DNA of 52,606 nt, from assembly GCA_044221555.1 (NCBI GenBank), contig JBGAOY010000029.1, positions 1 through 52,606 of the forward strand, in the 5' to 3' direction. Of this stretch, positions 47,790 through 52,606 are shown one piece after another. The stretch's first letter is position 1. Each line of letters opens with the position of its first letter. Origin of the DNA: JAEUJM01 sp044221555 (GTDB lineage Bacteria; Actinomycetota; Acidimicrobiia; Acidimicrobiales; DATDAH01). Made by a program: the position numbers and the translations under genes. The notes beneath the pieces are model-generated. The model saw only the letters and a program-made list of their open reading frames with translations. It made no database searches and had not been told where the DNA came from.

Positions 47790-50069
47790 ATGAGCATTCT
47801 CGGCAACCGGGTGCTGCGCACCGAGGACCCGGCCTTCCTGACCGTCGGCGGCACCTACGTGGACGACGTGGTGCTGCCCGGCGAGCCCGCCCACGTGGTG
47901 TACGTGCGCTCGACGATGGCCAGCGCCCGCCTGCTCGAGGTCGACACCAGCGAGGCCGCGGCCATGCCCGGCGTGCTGGCCGTGGTGACCGTCGACGACC
48001 TCGACATCCCCGACCAGGCCCCCTCCATGGGCTTCCTCAACCAGCAGATGCTCCGGCCGCTGTTGGCCCGCGACGTCGTGCGCTTCGTGGGCGAGCCCAT
48101 CGCCGCGGTCGTGGCCGAGACCCGGGCGCAGGCCACCGACGCCGCCGAGCTGGTGATCGTCGACTACGACCCGCAGGACGCGGTCATCGACCCCGAGGCC
48201 GCCCTCGACCCGGCCCACCCGCTGTTCCCCGACGCCGCCACCCAGGGCGTCATGTCGATCCCCGCGGGGAACATGACCGCCGACTTCTCGGAGTGCGAGG
48301 TGGTCGTCGAGCAACGCATCCTCAACCAGAAGGTGGCCCCCTGCCCCATCGAGCCGCGCTCGGCGGCGGCGTACTGGGACGACGACGGCCGGCTGGTGCA
48401 GTACTCCAGCAACCAGGGCGCCCACCCGGTGCGCGACCAGTTGGCGGCCACCCTGGGCCTCGACACCACCCAGGTGCGGGTGATCACCCCTGACGTGGGC
48501 GGCAGCTTCGGCTCGAAGTCGAGCGCCTACCCCGAGGACATCCTGCTGGGCCCGCTCGCGAAGCGTGTCGGCCGTCCGGTGCGGTGGACCGAGACGCGCT
48601 CGGAGAGCATGACCAACCTGGGCCACGGCCGCGCCCAGATCCAGGACGTCGCCATCGGCGGCACCCGCGACGGCCGGATCACCGCCTACCGCCTCAAGGT
48701 CGTGCAGGACTCGGGGGCCTACCCGATGATGGGCGCGGTCCTGCCGTTCATGACCCGCATGATGACCACCGGCGTGTACGACGTCACCAACGTCGAGTTC
48801 AGCTCGGAGTCGGTCGCCACCAACACCACGCCGCTGGTGGCGTTCCGGGGCGCGGGCCGACCCGAGGCCGCCGCGGCCATCGAGCGGGCCGTCGACCTGT
48901 TCGCGGCCGAGATCGGGATGGACCCCGCCGAGGTGCGGCGGCGCAACCTGCTCGGCGACGACGTGTTCCCCTACGACACGCCGGGCGGCGCCACCTACGA
49001 CATCGGCGCCTACCGCGACGCGCTCGAACTGGCGCTGTCCTCGGCCGGCTACGACCAGCTGCGGGCCGACCAGCAGGCCCGGCGGGACGCGGGCGACACC
49101 ACCGTGCTGGGCATCGGCCTGTCGGTCTACGTGGAGATCACCGCCCTCGGCGGTGGGTCCGAGTACGGATCGGTCGAGCTGCGACCCGATGGCACCTTCC
49201 TCGTCACCACGGGGTCGTCGCCCTACGGTCAGGGCCACAAGACGGCGTGGGCCATGCTCGTGGCCGATCGCCTGGGCGTGCCCATCGAGTCGATCGAGGT
49301 GGTCTTCGGCGACACCGACAAGGTGCCCACGGGATCGGTCACCGGCGGGTCCCGCTCGCTGCAGGTCGCGGGCTCGGCGATCCACGACGCCGCCGGCAAG
49401 CTGCACGACCTGGCACGGGACGCGGCCGCCGACCTGCTCGAGGCCAACCCCGACGACCTGGTGCTGGGCGAGCCCGGCGACGACGGCCGCCGCCGGTTCC
49501 ACGTGGTCGGCACGCCGGCGGTGTCGGTCGGCTGGGACGAGGTGGGCCGCAAGGCCGCCGCCGACGAGAACCCCCTGATCGGCCTGTCCGACTTCAACGC
49601 GGTCGGGCCCACGTTCCCGTTCGGGGCGCACGTGGCCGTGGTCGAGGTCGACACCGAGACCGGGGCGGTGGTGCTGAAGCGCCTCGTGGCGGTGGACGAC
49701 GCCGGCACCATCTTGAACCCGCTGCTGGCCGACGGGCAGGTGCACGGCGGCCTGGCCCAAGGCGCCGCCCAGGCGCTGATGGAGCAGGTGCTCTACGACG
49801 AGGACGGCAACCCCATGACCACCAACTTCATGGACTACGCCATCATCAGCGCCACCGAGCTCCCCCTGTTCGAGCGCATCCCCATGGAGACGCCGACGCC
49901 CTACAACGAGTTGGGCGCCAAGGGCATCGGCGAGTCGGGCACCGTCGGCGCCACGCCGGCGGTCCAGAACGCGGTGATCGACGCGGTGGCGCACCTCGGC
50001 GTCCGCCACATCGACATGCCCTGCACCCCCGAGCGGGTCTGGCGGGCCTTGTCGTCGGCTCTTCGCTGA
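47790..50069 (+). CDS. Xanthine dehydrogenase/CO dehydrogenase family molybdopterin-binding large subunit
   Basis: 759 residues from the ATG after GAGGAGC. Aldehyde oxidase hammerhead domain (LRTEDPAFLTVGGTYVDDVVLPGEPAHVVYVRS), then molybdopterin-binding domains: TPDVGGSFGSKSSAYPEDI, ATNTTPLVAFRGAGRPEAAAAIERAVD, the GSSPYGQGHKTAW segment and C-terminal ELGAKGIGESGTVG with the catalytic Glu. The FRGAGR loop is like form II, not the Cys-containing AYRCSFR loop of true CO dehydrogenase, so another hydroxylation substrate is likely. No FAD or 2Fe-2S subunit gene is in the window. The stop codon lies inside a dispersed repeat (50057). Confidence 0.9.
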   Translation: MSILGNRVLRTEDPAFLTVGGTYVDDVVLPGEPAHVVYVRSTMASARLLEVDTSEAAAMPGVLAVVTVDDLDIPDQAPSMGFLNQQMLRPLLARDVVRFVGEPIAAVVAETRAQATDAAELVIVDYDPQDAVIDPEAALDPAHPLFPDAATQGVMSIPAGNMTADFSECEVVVEQRILNQKVAPCPIEPRSAAAYWDDDGRLVQYSSNQGAHPVRDQLAATLGLDTTQVRVITPDVGGSFGSKSSAYPEDILLGPLAKRVGRPVRWTETRSESMTNLGHGRAQIQDVAIGGTRDGRITAYRLKVVQDSGAYPMMGAVLPFMTRMMTTGVYDVTNVEFSSESVATNTTPLVAFRGAGRPEAAAAIERAVDLFAAEIGMDPAEVRRRNLLGDDVFPYDTPGGATYDIGAYRDALELALSSAGYDQLRADQQARRDAGDTTVLGIGLSVYVEITALGGGSEYGSVELRPDGTFLVTTGSSPYGQGHKTAWAMLVADRLGVPIESIEVVFGDTDKVPTGSVTGGSRSLQVAGSAIHDAAGKLHDLARDAAADLLEANPDDLVLGEPGDDGRRRFHVVGTPAVSVGWDEVGRKAAADENPLIGLSDFNAVGPTFPFGAHVAVVEVDTETGAVVLKRLVAVDDAGTILNPLLADGQVHGGLAQGAAQALMEQVLYDEDGNPMTTNFMDYAIISATELPLFERIPMETPTPYNELGAKGIGESGTVGATPAVQNAVIDAVAHLGVRHIDMPCTPERVWRALSSALR

Positions 50070-50114
50070 CGATCATCGCGATCATCAGGACTCGCTCGTC
50101 CCTCGCTCGTCGCA
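50057..50114 (-). repeat. Dispersed 55-bp element, copy a
   Basis: Read on the minus strand: GCGAGGGACGAGCGAG, then TGATGATCGCGATGA, then GTCAGCGAAGAGCC. It aligns along its length with copies b (50148) and c (52410). It contains the last codons and stop of the molybdopterin enzyme gene. Confidence 0.8.
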
Positions 50115-50147
50115 TCGTGAGACGCTCGCCATGCGCAGCCGGGCACG

Positions 50148-50201
50148 GCCGACGAGGGACGAGGAGGCCTTGACGATGCGATGAGGCGTCAGCCGAAGAG
50201 C
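50148..50201 (+). repeat. Dispersed 55-bp element, copy b
   Basis: Plus strand: CGACGAGGGACGAGG, GATGCGATGAGGCG, TCAGCCGAAGAGCG. It lies opposite in orientation to copy a, 33 bases away, so CTCGTCCCTCG (50095-50105) and CGAGGGACGAG (50153-50163) can form a long hairpin between the convergent molybdopterin-enzyme and rlmB-like genes; this pair may also serve as their terminator. Confidence 0.8.
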
Positions 50202-50203
50202 GA

Positions 50204-51220
50204 TCAAACGCGGCGGCGGGCGATCTCGTAGCAGGCCAGGGTGCCGGCGGCGGAGACGTTGAGCGAGCCCATCGAGCCCCGTAGGGGGATCGACACCAGC
50301 GTGTCGCAGCGCTGGGCGACCAGGCGCGACAGGCCCTTGCCCTCGCTGCCCATCACCAGCGCCACGGGCTCGGTGGCGAGGGTCAGGTCGAACAGCGAGG
50401 CCGGGGCGTCGCCGTCCAGGCCGACGATCCACACGCCCAGGTCGGACAGGCGCGACAGCGCCGATGGCAGGCCCCCGACGAGCGCCATGGGCAGGTGCTC
50501 GATGGCGCCGGCCGCGGCCTTGGTGACCGTGGGCGACAGGTGGGCGGCCCGGTGGCGGGGCAACAGCACCCCGGTGACCCCCGCACACTCGGCCGAGCGC
50601 AGCAGCGCCCCCAGGTTGCCGGGATCGGTGACCCCGTCGACGGCCAGCAGGAACGGGGCGGCGCCGGTGACCGGGTCGGTGGCCTGCGCCAGCTCGTCGA
50701 GCTCGTGCTCGGGCATGGGCTGGGCCAGGGCGATCACACCCTGGGACGACTCGGTGCGGGCGGTGCTGTCGAACTTGCCGCGGCTCATCTCGCGCAGCGG
50801 CACCTTGTTCTCGTCGGCCAGATCGATGATGTCGTCGAGGATGGGCGCGTCGTCGAGGCCCGACGAGAAGATCACCTCGAGCGTCTTGCGGCGACCGGCC
50901 AACAGCAGCTCGCGCACAGACTGGCGCCCCTCGACCTGCTCGCCGCCGAGGCCCCGCTGCGCCTTCGACTTGGGTGGACGGCCGCCGCCGCTGCCCGGGG
51001 CACTGGGCCCGCTCGGACCACCGGCCCGTCCGCCGCCACGGCCTCCGGGCGCAGAGCGGCCTCTCGGCCCCCCGCGGCCCCCGGATGCGCCCTTCGGCGC
51101 ACGCCCACCGCCGGCACCGGCGGACGCGCCCTTCGGCGAGCGCCCACCGCCGGCGCCCCCGGACCGGCCGCCACCGCGCCCGCCGGGCCGACCCTGCCGG
51201 GCCGGGCTCACTGCGGGCAC
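50204..51220 (-). CDS. rlmB: SPOUT-class rRNA 2'-O-methyltransferase (RlmB/TrmH family) with RGG-rich N-terminus
   Basis: 338 residues from GTG 51220. The first 90 residues are a disordered Gly/Arg/Pro/Ser-rich segment with repeated GGGRSPKGAS and GGRGG motifs. Then VEGRQSVRELLLAGRRKTLEVIFSS (substrate-binding domain) and the SPOUT knot motifs NLGALLRSAECAG, VMGSEGKGLSRL and IPLRGSMGSLNVSAA. This is the TrmH/RlmB family that methylates ribose in 23S rRNA (G2251 for RlmB) using SAM. Third gene of ispD-ispF-rlmB, a frequent actinobacterial order. The RGG-like tail is longer than usual for the family and may bind RNA. Confidence 0.92.
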   Translation of the reverse strand: MPAVSPARQGRPGGRGGGRSGGAGGGRSPKGASAGAGGGRAPKGASGGRGGPRGRSAPGGRGGGRAGGPSGPSAPGSGGGRPPKSKAQRGLGGEQVEGRQSVRELLLAGRRKTLEVIFSSGLDDAPILDDIIDLADENKVPLREMSRGKFDSTARTESSQGVIALAQPMPEHELDELAQATDPVTGAAPFLLAVDGVTDPGNLGALLRSAECAGVTGVLLPRHRAAHLSPTVTKAAAGAIEHLPMALVGGLPSALSRLSDLGVWIVGLDGDAPASLFDLTLATEPVALVMGSEGKGLSRLVAQRCDTLVSIPLRGSMGSLNVSAAGTLACYEIARRRV

Positions 51221-51251
51221 CTCCGGATCGCAGAGTGGGAGCGGATCCAGG

Positions 51252-51752
51252 TCACGGTGCCGCCTCGACGAGGGCGACCGCGAAGCAGGCGATCCCCTCG
51301 GCCCGGCCCAGCGCGCCCAGGCCCTCGGCCCGGGTGGCTTTCACCGACACCGGGGCGCCGACGGCGGCGGACAGGCGGGTCTGCATCTCGTCACGGTAGG
51401 GCGCCAGCTTCGGGCGCTCCGCCACCACGGTGCAGTCCACGTTGGACGGGAGCCACCCTGCGGCCCGGAGCCGTGCCGCCACTTCGGCGAGGAGCGCCAC
51501 GCTGTCGGCACCGGCCCACGCCGGATCGGTGTCGGGGAAGTGCTGGCCGATGTCACCCAACCCGGCGGCGCCCAACAGGGCGTCGGCGCAGGCATGGGCC
51601 ACGGCGTCGGCGTCGCTGTGGCCCACCAGCGGCGTCTCTCCCGGGAACTCGACACCCCCCAGCGTCAACACACGCCCGGCGGGCACCGCACCGACGACGA
51701 ACGGGTGGACGTCGAAGCCCTGGCCGACCCGCACCCTCACGAGCACCACCAT
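51252..51752 (-). CDS. ispF: 2-C-methyl-D-erythritol 2,4-cyclodiphosphate synthase
   Basis: 166 residues. RVGQGFDVHPF supplies the Zn-binding Asp and His, GHSDADAVAHACADALLGA the third His and the substrate loop, GDIGQHFPDTDPAWAGADS and the closing SVKATRAEGLGALGRAEGIACFAV are family hallmarks. It forms the cyclodiphosphate in the MEP isoprenoid pathway. It lies 34 bases after ispD and 31 bases before the methyltransferase gene. Length is normal. Confidence 0.96.
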   Translation of the reverse strand: MVVLVRVRVGQGFDVHPFVVGAVPAGRVLTLGGVEFPGETPLVGHSDADAVAHACADALLGAAGLGDIGQHFPDTDPAWAGADSVALLAEVAARLRAAGWLPSNVDCTVVAERPKLAPYRDEMQTRLSAAVGAPVSVKATRAEGLGALGRAEGIACFAVALVEAAP

Positions 51753-51786
51753 CGACAGCAGGCCGGACGGCCGGCCCCGCCGGGCC

Positions 51787-52443
51787 TCACGTGTCCGACT
51801 CGTCGAGAAGGACCGCGGCGATGCGCAGATCGCCCCGATCCGTGATCTTCAGGTTGTGGGAACGCCCCGGCACGACCACCACCGTGCCACCCGCCGCCTC
51901 CACGAGCGAAGCGTCGTCGGTGGCCTCACCGCCCCCGGCGTGGGCGGCCCGCAGCGCCGATGCCCGGAACGCCTGCGGCGTCTGCACCGCCACCAGGCTC
52001 GACCGGTCGACCACCCCCTCGTCCACGTGGCGGATCGTGTCGTGCACCGCGACCCCGGGGATCGCCGCGTCGGCGCCGGCCTCCACCGCCTCGATCACCT
52101 CCCGGAACAGCGAGTCGGGCGCCACCGGCCGGGCCGCATCGTGCACGACGATCACCTCGGCCGAGTCGGGCACCGCGGCCAGGCCCGCCCGAACCGACGC
52201 CGAGCGGGTGGCGCCGCCGGGCACCGACCGGTCGGCCCCGGCCTCGTCACCCGGACGGTCCGGGGGCAACACGCACACCACGCCGTCACAGCTACGACGG
52301 GCGGCCGCCAGCGACCAGTCGATCACCCGCCGGCCCCGCAGTGGCTCGAACTGCTTGGCCCCACCGAAGCGCGACCCCGAGCCCGCGGCCACGACGATCG
52401 CCCATCTCTGGCTCTTCGGCTGGCGCCTCATCGCGATCATCAT
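51787..52443 (-). CDS. ispD: 2-C-methyl-D-erythritol 4-phosphate cytidylyltransferase
   Basis: 218 residues from ATG 52443 behind GGGAG (ATGs at 52440 and 52431 also in frame). WAIVVAAGSGSRFGGAKQFEPLRGRRVIDW is the CTP-binding start, then EVIVVHDAARPVAPDSLF (Asp of the active site), AAIPGVAVHDTIRHV and VQTPQAFRASALRAAHA. It makes CDP-ME in the MEP pathway. Its first 12 or so codons (MMIAMRRQPKSQ) lie within copy c of the dispersed element, so the N-terminus was partly built by that repeat. An upstream open extension to 52524 has no homology. Confidence 0.94.
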   Translation of the reverse strand: MMIAMRRQPKSQRWAIVVAAGSGSRFGGAKQFEPLRGRRVIDWSLAAARRSCDGVVCVLPPDRPGDEAGADRSVPGGATRSASVRAGLAAVPDSAEVIVVHDAARPVAPDSLFREVIEAVEAGADAAIPGVAVHDTIRHVDEGVVDRSSLVAVQTPQAFRASALRAAHAGGGEATDDASLVEAAGGTVVVVPGRSHNLKITDRGDLRIAAVLLDESDT

Positions 52444-52468
52444 GGCTCCCTCGTCCCTCGGTCGCCGC
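52410..52468 (-). repeat. Dispersed 55-bp element, copy c (overlaps ispD start)
   Basis: Minus strand: GCGACCGAGGGACGAGGGAG, CCATGATGATCGCGATGAGG, CGCCAGCCGAAGAGCC. Same order of blocks as copies a and b. It provides the ispD ribosome binding site, start codon and first codons. Confidence 0.8.
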
Positions 52469-52606
52469 ACCCCGGTCCCCCGAACCCGCCGCGCCGACAC
52501 CCAACCCACCCGACACCACCCCACACCACACGCCCCCCACCACCCCCTCGCCCCCCGGTCGCCGCACCCCGGTCCCCCGAACCCGCCGCGCCGACACCCA
52601 ACCCAC
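52460..52606. repeat. 50-bp direct repeat upstream of ispD
   Basis: A block starting GGTCGCCGCACCCCGGTCCC and ending CCGACACCCAACCCAC occurs at 52460-52509 and again at 52557-52606, 97 bases apart and apparently identical; the second copy runs off the window. Between them is a C-rich spacer with CACCCC and CACCAC runs. No gene is seen here on either strand. Confidence 0.85.

Noticed and set aside
52444..52524. N-terminal extension of IspD to 52524
   Set aside because: The extension reads through the direct repeat, lacks homology, and a good ribosome site precedes the ATG at 52443.

Overview
This 52.6-kb window is high-GC DNA with strong G/C preference at third codon positions, GTG/TTG starts and many 4-base start/stop overlaps. 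Gene content (two LuxR regulators carrying STAND-type ATPases, a BTAD/AfsR regulator, an MMPL exporter, VapBC, a DUF3516 helicase and an ispD-ispF-rlmB chain) points to an actinobacterium, plausibly class Acidimicrobiia. No rRNA or other marker gene is present, so that placement is inference.

Layout. (1) 1-3.4 kb: the 3' part of a very large secreted repeat protein (RCC1 blades, DUF11 and carboxypeptidase-regulatory modules). (2) 3.8-11.9 kb: an accessory segment punctuated by four direct repeats. Each ends in the 3' half of a tRNA-Thr(UGU) gene, cut at the anticodon loop. Between them lie small cargoes: a DUF6174-like membrane protein plus a PIN-toxin remnant; a LuxR/MalT-like regulator with an ABC-2 exporter; and an AbrB/VapC pair. 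No integrase is visible. (3) 11.9-18.1 kb: a truncated alpha/beta-hydrolase, a translationally coupled copper operon (HMA chaperone, His-rich exported protein, CopA, DUF3703, DUF6010-like), an oxidoreductase remnant, a nucleotidyltransferase with a small partner, and a region with a trinucleotide microsatellite. (4) 18.2-26.5 kb: MMPL exporter and BTAD regulator on the minus strand, then a TPR-like small protein and a Ski2-like helicase. (5) 26.7-32.0 kb: a large secreted multidomain protein, a 52-codon gene in front of a DUF1345 membrane protein, and a tiny repeat protein ending in a CxxC ladder. (6) 32.1-39.7 kb: LuxR/AAA regulator divergent from an MFS exporter with a His-rich tail, a membrane alpha/beta-hydrolase and a cation/proton antiporter. 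(7) 39.9-47.6 kb: a TolB/RCC1 secreted protein, a minus-strand trio (acyltransferase, Tat lipoprotein with short repeats, JmjC/cupin oxygenase) and a GH5 lipoprotein. (8) 47.8-52.6 kb: an orphan molybdopterin hydroxylase large subunit and the ispD-ispF-rlmB chain, decorated by a dispersed element of about 55 bp.

Three themes recur. Large STAND/TPR regulators sit beside exporters three times (ABC-2, MMPL, MFS). A 40-bp element with fixed internal spacing lies upstream of three unrelated genes (copper chaperone, MFS exporter, alpha/beta-hydrolase). Broken genes cluster around the tRNA-fragment repeats, consistent with repeated site-specific insertion and loss. The best candidates for something undescribed are the tRNA-Thr half-gene cassette array, the lipoprotein/oxygenase pair at 42.0-43.7 kb, and the CxxC ladder protein at 31.6 kb.
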